DNA from: Alistipes sp.
GTDB taxonomy: Bacteria; Bacteroidota; Bacteroidia; Bacteroidales; Rikenellaceae
Assembly (NCBI GenBank): GCA_022511355.1
Contig: JAFLRS010000062.1
Coordinates: 1 to 10,007 of the forward strand
Direction: 5' to 3'
Length of the DNA stretch: 10,007 bases
The notes beneath the pieces were generated by a model. It saw nothing but the letters and a program-made list of their open reading frames with translations, was not told where the DNA came from and did not search any database. A program made the position numbers and the translations under genes. This document shows, piece after piece, positions 1 through 5,999 of the stretch (its first letter is position 1; every line of letters starts with the position of its first letter).

Positions 1-44
1 CAACTCCCGAAGCTGGCGCGCTAACCGGACTGCGCTACACCCCG
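1..44 (-). tRNA. tRNA-Pro(CGG), 5' part only
   Basis: On the minus strand the sequence starts CGGGGTG (acceptor arm), then TA, a GCGC/GCGC D stem with a loop containing GG, and an anticodon stem CCAGC closed by GTTG. The 7-base anticodon loop TTCGGGA places the anticodon CGG at 7-9 (read on the minus strand), which decodes proline codon CCG. The 3' half (rest of the anticodon stem, T arm, acceptor 3' strand) lies beyond the left edge, so completeness cannot be judged. A good Bacteroidetes-type promoter sits just upstream. Confidence 0.9.
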
Positions 45-59
45 AACTTTTTGCGGGGA

Positions 60-91
60 CAAATATAGTATTTTTTTTATTCACGAGCAAA
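60..91 (-). promoter_or_regulatory. Promoter of tRNA-Pro
   Basis: On the minus strand a TATATTTG box (60-67) fits the Bacteroidetes -7 consensus TAnnTTTG. An exact TTTG -33 box (88-91) lies 20 bases upstream, within the usual 19-21 spacing. The mature tRNA starts at 44, so the precursor would have a 5' leader of only about ten bases. Confidence 0.75.
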
Positions 92-104
92 AAACGGTAA
101 AATT

Positions 105-137
105 TTTATGTAGTCCGATTTTTTAGAGTTACATTTG
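105..137 (+). promoter_or_regulatory. Probable promoter of the sirtuin gene
   Basis: TACATTTG at 130-137 matches TAnnTTTG. The -33 box is poor: TTTA at 105-108, 21 bases upstream. Transcription would start at about 141-144, at or just before the ATG at 145, so the mRNA would be leaderless or nearly so. It lies back to back with the tRNA-Pro promoter. Confidence 0.5.
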
Positions 138-144
138 CGATGTT

Positions 145-846
145 ATGATAAAGATTGCAGTATTTACGGGGGCGGGCATGAGTGCTGACAGCGGCATATC
201 CACATTCAGGGATGCCGACGGATTGTGGGCTAACTACCGCATAGAGGATGTTTGTACGCCCGAGGCTTTGATTCGTGATCGGGCGACGGTTGTAAATTTT
301 TACAACGAGCGTCGCCGCGAGATGCTTTCGAAGCAGCCTAATGCGGGTCATCGTGCGATTGCGGAGTTGGAGCGTTGGTTCGAGGTTGAGGTGGTGACTC
401 AGAATGTGGACAATCTGCATGAGCGGGCGGGTTCCACTCATGTTACGCATCTGCACGGGGAGCTGACGAAGTTGCGTTCGTCGCGAGATTCGGGGTTGGT
501 GGTTCCCGTTGAGGGATGGGAGCAGCGTCTTGATGCGACGGCACCTGACGGTTCTTTGTTGCGTCCGCACATAGTTTTTTTCGGTGAATCGGTGCCGATG
601 TTCGACGCGGCGGCGGGTATAGTTTCGTCGGCGGACATCATGATAGTTGTAGGCACGTCGTTGGCGGTATATCCTGCGGCGTCGTTGGTTCGTTATGCGG
701 GGCGCGATGTTCCGATATGGCTTGTAGACCCGGGTACTCCCGATTTGTCGCTTGTTCGCAATCCTTTGACTCACATCAAGGCGCGTGCGGCCGAGGGTGT
801 TCCGCAGTTGGTCGGGATTCTTAAGGAGCGATATTTGGCGCGTTAG
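145..846 (+). CDS. cobB: NAD-dependent protein deacylase, class III sirtuin (CobB/SIRT5 type)
   Basis: This protein removes acyl groups from lysines using NAD+, giving nicotinamide and O-acyl-ADP-ribose in the cytoplasm. Visible sirtuin motifs are GAGMSADSGISTFR (residues 9-22, NAD binding), TQNVDNLH (85-92), HGE with the catalytic His104, FFGE (145-148) and GTSLAVYPA (170-178). FYNERR at 52-57 supplies Tyr53 and Arg56, the YxxR pair that in SIRT5 and E. coli CobB binds acidic acyl groups, so desuccinylase or demalonylase activity is likely. The four zinc-binding cysteines usual between HGE and FFGE are absent; that segment (107-143) has no cysteine. At 233 residues it is slightly short but has a complete core. 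The ATG at 145 is chosen because the Rossmann strand MIKIAVFTGAG begins there. Its stop overlaps the stop of the convergent AlbA_2 gene. The symbol rests on motif similarity. Confidence 0.93.
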   Translation: MIKIAVFTGAGMSADSGISTFRDADGLWANYRIEDVCTPEALIRDRATVVNFYNERRREMLSKQPNAGHRAIAELERWFEVEVVTQNVDNLHERAGSTHVTHLHGELTKLRSSRDSGLVVPVEGWEQRLDATAPDGSLLRPHIVFFGESVPMFDAAAGIVSSADIMIVVGTSLAVYPAASLVRYAGRDVPIWLVDPGTPDLSLVRNPLTHIKARAAEGVPQLVGILKERYLAR

Positions 847-1838
847 AATTTCCGCGGTATGTCGCAGAATCGGATGCTTCCCGATTTTTGCGGAGCGCAG
901 TCGGCATTGAGTCGCCATCGTATTTCGGCTGTGCTGTCGAAGTCTGCGAGTTCCGAGAGTATGATATGTTTGTATACGCCTGTGGTGTGAGGCAGTACCG
1001 GCACTATTCGCGGATTTCCGAATTTGATGTTTTGCGGAGTGCTGCCTTCGAGGATATCGCAGTACAGGTTTTCGCGATGAATGGTTATGTATCCGTTTTC
1101 GCGTTTGATTATATCGAAGCTGTTTCCCGTTTTCACCATATTTTCGGGTATTTCTATGAAATAGTGCAGATTTTCTGCTATGACGTTGCCTGTATTTACG
1201 GGTTTGCAGCACAGTACGCAAACGGCGTCGTTTTGCGGAACCATTTGTGGGATTACGGTGCGCAGTTCGGGGTGGTATACGGGTTGAATCACGTAGGCTT
1301 GTACGGGATTGCGGCGTTCGATTTCGAATACGAGTTCTATATTGGGGACGCTGTTGCGGTTCATTATGTCGCGTATTTCGTAATCCTCCATGGCGTCGAT
1401 GGTGGTATTGCGTCGTTTGTAGTATTTGCGGCTTATGGTGTTTTGATGAGCGGTGTTGCCTTGCGGGATGTTTACTATGTAGATGACGTCTTTTGGGTTG
1501 CGCAGGTCGGCCGGGAGGGAGGTTATTTCGATGCCTTCGATTTTGGGGCTGATGTTGGAGTAAATGACCTGTTCGAGTCTTTCTTTGGAGATTACGGTCG
1601 AGTCGAGCGGAGTAATGGCTCCGGGCAGGGCGGGTTTGCCCTCCTCTTTGATTTCGCACAGACCGAAGATTATGGTACCTCCGTTGGCGTTGGCCATGGC
1701 GCTTACGTCTTTGGCGAGTTCTCGTCGCCAGTCTTTTTTGCCGTTGAGGTCTATTCCGGCCTTGTATTCGAGCGAGGTATTTTCGACCACGCAGTCGTCG
1801 ATAAGCCGTTGTACATCTTCGATTGTCGAGATTTTCAT
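843..1838 (-). CDS. Schlafen AlbA_2 domain putative DNA/RNA-binding protein
   Basis: A 331-residue soluble protein with no signal peptide or membrane segment. The N-terminal part (about 10-160) looks like an AlbA_2 (Schlafen-type) domain: E19 followed by SLEYK (22-26) matches the usual ESxxLEfK, AMANANGGTIIFGL (47-60) is the family's most typical stretch, and KYYKRRN (138-144) followed by MEDYEIRDIM (150-159) matches its C-terminal end. Members are proposed nucleic-acid binders, often annotated as transcriptional regulators; a few occur in phage defence, but no such neighbours are seen here. Residues 165-331 contain seven cysteines and no domain I recognise, and the ATPase domain found in longer relatives is absent. 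The ATG at 1838 is the first in frame before the domain; no Shine-Dalgarno is seen. It is transcribed alone from a promoter about 190 bases upstream and converges on the sirtuin gene. Function unknown. Confidence 0.85.
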   Translation of the reverse strand: MKISTIEDVQRLIDDCVVENTSLEYKAGIDLNGKKDWRRELAKDVSAMANANGGTIIFGLCEIKEEGKPALPGAITPLDSTVISKERLEQVIYSNISPKIEGIEITSLPADLRNPKDVIYIVNIPQGNTAHQNTISRKYYKRRNTTIDAMEDYEIRDIMNRNSVPNIELVFEIERRNPVQAYVIQPVYHPELRTVIPQMVPQNDAVCVLCCKPVNTGNVIAENLHYFIEIPENMVKTGNSFDIIKRENGYITIHRENLYCDILEGSTPQNIKFGNPRIVPVLPHTTGVYKHIILSELADFDSTAEIRWRLNADCAPQKSGSIRFCDIPRKF

Positions 1839-1894
1839 GGTATCGGTTGTTTTTGATTATGTTATGCGATTATATACTTTAATGCACCATGATG

Positions 1895-1919
1895 CCCCTC
1901 CCTTTTGCAAAGGGAGGGG
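1895..1919. repeat. Perfect 11-bp palindrome in the AlbA_2 leader
   Basis: CCCCTCCCTTT (1895-1905) and AAAGGGAGGGG (1909-1919) are exact reverse complements around a TGC loop. There is no T-tract on either side, so it is not a classical intrinsic terminator. It lies 56 bases before the AlbA_2 start codon, inside the predicted leader. C/G-rich palindromes of this look occur as dispersed intergenic repeats in Bacteroidetes genomes, as far as I recall; whether this one is dispersed cannot be told from one window. Confidence 0.75.
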
Positions 1920-1930
1920 AGAGGGGAGGG
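1912..1930 (+). promoter_or_regulatory. G-quadruplex motif
   Basis: On the plus strand four G-runs (GGG, GGGG, GGGG, GGG) are separated by A, AGA and A, which meets the usual G3+N1-7 rule. The first two runs are also the 3' arm of the palindrome, so hairpin and quadruplex would exclude each other. The plus strand is the template for the AlbA_2 transcript. The motif is seen directly; folding is inference. Confidence 0.55.
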
Positions 1931-1968
1931 AATGTAAATATGAAAATAAAAATATCTCACTACTGACA

Positions 1969-1981
1969 TCATTGTAAAACG
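1969..1981 (+). repeat. Direct repeat copy 1 (TCATTGTAAAACG)
   Basis: This matches 12 of 13 bases of a second copy at 2083-2095 in the same orientation, 114 bases away. The two copies lie on either side of the AlbA_2 promoter. They could be operator half-sites or a chance or duplicated remnant. Confidence 0.4.
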
Positions 1982-2027
1982 TTCCGTAAACTTGGTACAT
2001 TAAAATATATAATAGCCTTATATTAAA

Positions 2028-2059
2028 CAAAGATAGTTGTTTTTCGCGAATAGTCCAAA
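2028..2059 (-). promoter_or_regulatory. Promoter of the AlbA_2 gene
   Basis: On the minus strand TATCTTTG (2028-2035) fits TAnnTTTG exactly, and TTTG (2056-2059) lies 20 bases upstream, the same architecture as the tRNA-Pro promoter. Transcription would start near 2021-2024, giving a leader of about 180 bases that contains the palindrome at 1895-1919. The -33 box is the end of a run of eight T. Confidence 0.7.
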
Positions 2060-2082
2060 AAAAACGGAGGCCGATGGCGGCG

Positions 2083-2095
2083 TCATTGTAAGACG
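2083..2095 (+). repeat. Direct repeat copy 2 (TCATTGTAAGACG)
   Basis: Second copy of the 13-base repeat at 1969-1981, with one mismatch. It lies about 24 bases upstream of the -33 box of the AlbA_2 promoter and about 80 bases upstream of the operon's -7 box, so a protein bound here could affect both. Confidence 0.4.
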
Positions 2096-2177
2096 ATTGG
2101 GTAAATAAAATATCGGTTGCCATAGCAAATAGTAATAATTTGTTGTTGCATTTCGTTAAATATCCGAAAAAAATGAT

Positions 2178-2185
2178 TAACTTTG
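2178..2185 (+). promoter_or_regulatory. -7 box of the pilus-like operon promoter
   Basis: TAACTTTG matches TAnnTTTG. No clear TTTG is found 19-21 bases upstream; the nearest is TTTC at 2151-2154 with a spacing of 23. A weak -33 box would fit a promoter needing activation. Transcription should start near 2189-2192, leaving a leader of about 20 bases. Confidence 0.55.
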
Positions 2186-2190
2186 CGCCC

Positions 2191-2205
2191 GCCCAAGGGT
2201 TGGGC
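2191..2205 (+). promoter_or_regulatory. 5'-terminal hairpin beside the start codon
   Basis: GCCCAA (2191-2196) and TTGGGC (2200-2205) pair perfectly around a GGG loop, five bases before the ATG at 2211. From the -7 box the mRNA would begin at or just before this hairpin, so it may protect the 5' end or limit ribosome access. It takes the place of any Shine-Dalgarno. A minimal reading frame ATG-AAA-TGA (2206-2214) overlaps the real start. Confidence 0.45.
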
Positions 2206-2210
2206 ATGAA

Positions 2211-3485
2211 ATGACTGTGAGAAATAGTAAAGGATTTATATTATTGATATTCACGCTTATTGCGGGGATAAGCGCATCGTATGCACAAAATAAGGAGAGT
2301 TTCCGCATACGGTATGTTATTAATCGACCCGAGGTAGATTCGACATATGTAGACAATGTTTCCCGCATTTCGGATTTACGCTCGTTTTTGCAGAATGCGG
2401 CTGAGGATTCGCTGATGCGCATAACGGGGGTCGGATTTCGTGGCACGGCGTCGCCCGACGGCGGATATGAATTCAACTGTTGGTTGAGCGAGAATCGTTT
2501 GCGGACGTTCAAGGCGTTGGTCGGAGAATATATGACCATTCCCGACAGCATTATCAATTCTAATTCCAGCGATATTCCGTGGGACGAATTCCGCAGGGAG
2601 GTTGCTGCGTCGGATATGCGCTACCGCGACGAGATTTTGAGTATCATCGATGAAGGGGCGGCCATTGTGCCGTGGTTCAACGGACGTCATATCGACGCGC
2701 GCCTGCTTAAGCTGAAGAAGATGCATGGCGGCAAGGCGTGGGAGTTGCTCAAGGCGCCTGTTTTGCGCGATTTGCGCTATGGTGCGGCGGAGTTCGAATA
2801 CTATCGTATGCAGCCGGTTTCACCCCCCCCCTCCGCTCCTGTTTTTAGTCCCTGTTCATTATCTGAAGCACCGTTGATTGCGGGTTCTTCGCCTCAGCGG
2901 ATGTGGATGCCTCACATTTATCTCAAGACGAATCTTGCCGGTTTGGGTATGCTGATGGCGAATGTCGCTTGCGAGTTGGACATTGCGCCGCACTGGTCAT
3001 TCACGCTGCCTGTTTACTATTCGGCGGTGGACTATTTCAAATCGACAATCAAATTCCGTAATTTCACGGTGCAGCCGGAGTTCCGTTTATGGTTCACGGT
3101 GAAGGATGACGGTATGTTTTTGTATAATGACGGATTTTTCCTCGGAGCGCATCTTGGTTTGAGTTACTACAATTTCGCTTTCGACGGCAAGTACCGTTAT
3201 CAGGACTACCGCGGACGCACGCCGGCTTTGGGCGGCGGTTTGAGCCTCGGTTACCGCACGCACATCAGCCGCAACCGCCGCTGGAAGATGGAGTTCACGG
3301 TCGGAGCGGGCATCTATCCGTTGGATTACGACGTGTTCGACAATACTCCCGATGTTAAGGACGGACAGTTGGCTGACCGTCGTCAGAAGACGTATATAGG
3401 GTTGGACCAGGCTGCGGTTACGCTGGCCTATACGTTCGACTGGGCACGCCGTGCGCGGATTTATAAGAAAGGAGGTCGCAAATGA
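2211..3485 (+). CDS. OmpA-like/DUF3575-like outer membrane protein, first gene of the pilus-like operon
   Basis: A 424-residue secreted protein with a signal peptide and a probable signal peptidase I cut after SYA (Ala25). Residues 30-200 resemble an OmpA C-terminal-like module: GTASPDGGYEFN (78-89) followed by LSENR (92-96) fits the GxaSPdG...N..LSexR pattern of Bacteroidetes members. The usual peptidoglycan-binding Asp is not kept (Ala80 or Ser81 stands there), so cell-wall binding is uncertain. A Pro-rich linker (203-214) is encoded partly by a run of nine C. Residues 233-412 resemble the DUF3575 outer-membrane beta-barrel family: LKTNLAGLGMLMANVACELD (238-257), then alternating aromatic strands and a final strand ending in ...LAYTFDW. 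Genes of this type often precede FimB/Mfa2-type genes in Bacteroidales. It may dock or support the appendage in the outer membrane (inference). Its stop overlaps the next start. Confidence 0.82.
   Translation: MTVRNSKGFILLIFTLIAGISASYAQNKESFRIRYVINRPEVDSTYVDNVSRISDLRSFLQNAAEDSLMRITGVGFRGTASPDGGYEFNCWLSENRLRTFKALVGEYMTIPDSIINSNSSDIPWDEFRREVAASDMRYRDEILSIIDEGAAIVPWFNGRHIDARLLKLKKMHGGKAWELLKAPVLRDLRYGAAEFEYYRMQPVSPPPSAPVFSPCSLSEAPLIAGSSPQRMWMPHIYLKTNLAGLGMLMANVACELDIAPHWSFTLPVYYSAVDYFKSTIKFRNFTVQPEFRLWFTVKDDGMFLYNDGFFLGAHLGLSYYNFAFDGKYRYQDYRGRTPALGGGLSLGYRTHISRNRRWKMEFTVGAGIYPLDYDVFDNTPDVKDGQLADRRQKTYIGLDQAAVTLAYTFDWARRARIYKKGGRK
2823..2831 (+). repeat. C9 homopolymer inside the coding region
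   Basis: Nine consecutive C encode Pro205-Pro207 in the linker of the first operon gene. Replication slippage by one or two bases would shift the frame before the barrel domain, leaving only the N-terminal module. Homopolymer tracts of this size are typical of phase-variable surface genes; here variation itself is inference. Confidence 0.7.
3466..3476 (+). promoter_or_regulatory. Very strong Shine-Dalgarno of the second operon gene
   Basis: AGAAAGGAGGT is an 11-base perfect complement of the usual 16S rRNA 3' tail (ACCTCCTTTCT). It ends 5 bases before the ATG at 3482 and 8 bases before the in-frame ATG at 3485. Bacteroidetes rarely use Shine-Dalgarno pairing, and the other genes here show none. 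It lies inside the last codons of the upstream gene. Confidence 0.75.
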
Positions 3486-4537
3486 TGCGTATATTATATA
3501 AATATGTATTGGCGGTTGCAGCCTTGTCGTTCGGCGGATGCCATGTGCATCAGTGGCCGGAGATGAACAAGCAGCCCAATTATATAACGCTGCAATTGCA
3601 TTATGAGCCCGATTTCTGGGTTTGGGAGCATTTGTACGACCCCAAGCAGGACGAGTATCCGGTGGAGATGTATCCCGATTCCGATTTCGATACTTTGCAT
3701 CCGGGAACCACGTCGGTATACGACAATACGGTATTGTCGTCGCTGATGGATGTTCGGGTGAAGTTTTACAGCAGCGGCAATATGTCGAATTGCGTAGCCG
3801 AGTACAATTTCACGCGCGATGCGGCCGAGGGTTATGATTGCGAGGTGAACATAGAGTTGCCCGGCGGAAGTTATGAGGTGGTGGTATGGAGCCAGTTGCT
3901 TTCCGATTCCGGCAGTGTTCCGTTTTATGAGGCGTCGGATTTGCGCGGTGTAAGCATCATCGACGGCAATTACAGAGGCAGCACCGACTACCGTGACGGA
4001 TTCCGCGGCCGTGTGGATTTTGAGCTTCCCGAGGAGCCGGAATTCCCCGAGGAGCGTATTTGCGAGGTGGAGATGCGTCGTCCGATGGGCAAATTCGAGT
4101 TTGTGACTACCGACCTTGCGGAGTTTCTCGACCGCGAGACGGTGCGTCGCAATTTGCAGACGCGGGCGAAGATAGAGGATTACGATGTAGTGATTTCGTA
4201 TCCCTATTACTATCCCAACGGCTACAATGCGGTTTACGACGACATTGCGTCGAACAGCGGATATCGTTTTACGACGCGCATGACGATTACGGGCGAGGAG
4301 GAGGCCTCGATGGGATTCGACTATGTTTTCATCAACGATATTCCCGACGGTCATGTTCAGGCGCAGATAGCGGTTTTCGACACGGCTGGAGAGCCGGTTT
4401 CCAATTCGCAGACGATAATGATACCTATTCGCCGCGATTACCACACGGTGCTGCGTGGAGCATTCCTTTCGATGAATGCCAATGGCGGTGTGGGCATCGA
4501 CCCGGGTTTTGATGGCGACCACAATATATTTCCGTGA
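3482..4537 (+). CDS. FimB/Mfa2-like fimbrial lipoprotein, probable pilus anchor
   Basis: A 351-residue lipoprotein: basic start, hydrophobic stretch, then Cys20 after SFGG (a tolerable lipobox), followed by HVHQWPE, an opening common in Bacteroidales FimB/Mfa2-type proteins. Two beta-rich domains seem present: residues 32-180 with the stretch VVVWSQL (133-139) and a TDYRDGF motif (168-174), and a second from about 195 that opens with MRRPMGKFEFVTTDL (199-213), comparable to the RPLAQVNVGT start in the two downstream pilins. It ends with IDPGFDGDHN, a motif also found in both downstream proteins. In type V pili the Mfa2/FimB protein anchors the shaft in the outer membrane and limits its length; that role is inferred. 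It starts inside the previous stop (ATGA) with a very strong Shine-Dalgarno. Either ATG 3482 or 3485 could be used. Confidence 0.8.
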   Translation: MMRILYKYVLAVAALSFGGCHVHQWPEMNKQPNYITLQLHYEPDFWVWEHLYDPKQDEYPVEMYPDSDFDTLHPGTTSVYDNTVLSSLMDVRVKFYSSGNMSNCVAEYNFTRDAAEGYDCEVNIELPGGSYEVVVWSQLLSDSGSVPFYEASDLRGVSIIDGNYRGSTDYRDGFRGRVDFELPEEPEFPEERICEVEMRRPMGKFEFVTTDLAEFLDRETVRRNLQTRAKIEDYDVVISYPYYYPNGYNAVYDDIASNSGYRFTTRMTITGEEEASMGFDYVFINDIPDGHVQAQIAVFDTAGEPVSNSQTIMIPIRRDYHTVLRGAFLSMNANGGVGIDPGFDGDHNIFP

Positions 4538-4581
4538 TACGATTAAGTATAAAAAGAATAGAAACTTAAAAATAATTAACA

Positions 4582-5982
4582 ATGAAAGACAGACTTAAAA
4601 AAATCTTACTTGTCGCAGGGTGCCTGTATGCAACTGCTTGCACGCTGAACAGGGAGACGGTCGTTCCCGGTCCGGAAGTCGGAGGGGAGGAGGTTTCCGT
4701 AACATTTTTGCTTTCGTCGGAGAGCAATATGGTCAGTTCGCGTGCGGGGAGTGATGCTGTTGCTGCATCCGAGAATCGTACTGTCAGCGACGGCCATCTT
4801 ATAGACAAGGTCGTGTATGCGGTATATGTCAAGGAGTATGACAACACGCAGACGTGGAACGGTCAATACCGTCTGCTGAGTCAGTACGGAGATGGTACGG
4901 AGGGTCTCGGCGAGGGTCAGGCTCTTCTGCCTTCGACGGAGAATTTGCGAAGCGAAGCAGGAGAGACTCTTACATTGCGTCTGATGCGCGGTCAGGAGTA
5001 TGTAATCGGCTTCTGGGCTCAGAACAAGGATTGTACGGCCTATGACAGCAAGGACCTCGAGGCTGTGGTTGTAGACTACACTGCCGGAAGCGGCGCTCTT
5101 GCCGCCAACAACGACGAGACTCGCGATGCATTTTGTCAGGTTTACACCTTCACGGCCCAGATAGGAGTGACCGAGCGAGTGGTTCTCAAACGTGCGCTGG
5201 CGCAGATTAATGTCGGAACTGCCGGCTGGGATTACAACGAGGAGGTTGAATACGGCAACAACTATGCTTATTCGAAGATTGTGATGCGCGGCATTCACAA
5301 CCGGTTGAATGTGCTTACGGGCGAGGTGACGAGAACCGATGATTTCGATGGAAATGTCGTTTACGATTGGGCCGTACTGCCGGCATATATGGGCGGCGAC
5401 GGTCATCCGGAGGCATATCCTGCCGATACGGAGGCAGACAGAGCCCAATTTGCGGAATGGCTGACCTCGAAGGATAATAACAAAGAGTACCTGTATGTAA
5501 AATTGACGGAAGAACCGGATTATCTGCCATATCTCGAGGAGCAGCCCGAAGAGGCGGGCAAAAAGGTTTCCACCGAGATTTTCAAGTATTTGTCGATGTG
5601 TTATGTACTTGCTCCCACCGCAGCGTATACGGGCGATTCGGGAGTCGGCGGCGGTTTTGCCATAGATGAACTCAAGTTCTATCTTGCGGAGTTCGTTGAG
5701 GACGGAGAGGGATACATCTATGAGGATGAGGCGGCGACGAATAAAGTGGTTGCTCCTGTGAGATTCACGATTCCTGTCGTGCCTGTTCAGCGCAACTGGC
5801 GCACCAACATTCTGGGCGGAATCAACGGAGATTCTGACAGCTCGCTGTTCGACCCGCGTGCGCTTTCCTTGTGGATAGACCTTTCGCCGAGCTACGACGG
5901 AGATCATTACCACTATGACAGCGGCAGCGGCGACAGCGACAAAGACAAGGAGAGTAGCGAGTGGTCGCAAAAAGAAGATTAA
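4582..5982 (+). CDS. DUF6562-like pilin lipoprotein (type V pilus subunit candidate)
   Basis: A 466-residue lipoprotein. Two lipobox cysteines compete: Cys14 after LVAG (canonical box but short hydrophobic run) and Cys20 after YATA. Family landmarks are SDGHLIDKVVYAVY (69-82), GFWAQN (143-148), NNDETRDAFC (176-185), LKRALAQINVGT (202-213), YDWAVLPAY (261-269), KYLSMCYVLAP (335-345) and RNWRTNILG (404-412). Arg54 in SSRAG sits where type V pilins are cut by an Arg-specific protease to free the groove for strand exchange; cleavage here is inferred. The C-terminus is a hydrophilic, Asp/Ser/Gly/Lys-rich tail (about 440-466). Three cysteines (151, 185, 340) match positions in the next protein. It starts 44 bases after the preceding gene behind an A/T-rich leader without Shine-Dalgarno. 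It is probably a shaft or adaptor subunit. Confidence 0.8.
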   Translation: MKDRLKKILLVAGCLYATACTLNRETVVPGPEVGGEEVSVTFLLSSESNMVSSRAGSDAVAASENRTVSDGHLIDKVVYAVYVKEYDNTQTWNGQYRLLSQYGDGTEGLGEGQALLPSTENLRSEAGETLTLRLMRGQEYVIGFWAQNKDCTAYDSKDLEAVVVDYTAGSGALAANNDETRDAFCQVYTFTAQIGVTERVVLKRALAQINVGTAGWDYNEEVEYGNNYAYSKIVMRGIHNRLNVLTGEVTRTDDFDGNVVYDWAVLPAYMGGDGHPEAYPADTEADRAQFAEWLTSKDNNKEYLYVKLTEEPDYLPYLEEQPEEAGKKVSTEIFKYLSMCYVLAPTAAYTGDSGVGGGFAIDELKFYLAEFVEDGEGYIYEDEAATNKVVAPVRFTIPVVPVQRNWRTNILGGINGDSDSSLFDPRALSLWIDLSPSYDGDHYHYDSGSGDSDKDKESSEWSQKED

Positions 5983-5999
5983 CCAGTGAATTTTCAATT

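Larger units (their letters stand above)
1839..2210. other. Divergent intergenic control region
   Basis: This AT-rich 372-base stretch separates the AlbA_2 gene (minus) from the pilus-like operon (plus). I see no credible gene in it. It holds a minus-strand promoter at 2028-2059, a plus-strand -7 box at 2178-2185, a palindrome with a G-rich tail at 1895-1930, a near-perfect 13-base direct repeat (1969-1981 and 2083-2095), and a small hairpin next to the operon's first start codon. No inverted repeats flank the operon promoter, so it does not look like an invertible promoter. Confidence 0.7.

Noticed and set aside
106..1659. A 517-codon minus-strand reading frame across the sirtuin and AlbA_2 genes
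   Set aside because: Extreme Arg/His/Thr/Asn composition and no motifs; it covers two well-supported genes in other frames.
145..1838. SIR2 plus Schlafen-type pair as an antiphage defence system
   Set aside because: The sirtuin has the compact CobB architecture rather than a defence SIR2 fusion, the genes converge instead of forming an operon, and no mobile or defence genes are nearby.
888..1856. A 322-codon plus-strand reading frame
   Set aside because: Antisense shadow of the AlbA_2 gene, which has clear domain motifs on the other strand.
1895..1919. Palindrome as an intrinsic terminator
   Set aside because: No T-tract follows it on either strand, and it lies between divergent genes where no transcript should end.
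1857..2207. A 116-codon minus-strand reading frame in the intergenic region
   Set aside because: It runs through the palindrome, the G-rich motif and both promoters, and its C-terminal part is just the translation of the repeat.
2100..2210. Invertible promoter controlling the pilus-like operon
   Set aside because: Such promoters are known for Bacteroidales surface genes, but no pair of inverted repeats flanks the promoter here and no recombinase gene is in the window.
3494..5997. Antisense frames of 362 and 463 codons opposite the anchor and pilin genes
   Set aside because: Shadows of the sense genes; composition is biased and no domains are visible.
5961..5999. An earlier in-frame start for the fusion adhesin
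   Set aside because: It would overlap the upstream gene and place a charged segment before a complete lipoprotein signal peptide that begins at 6000.
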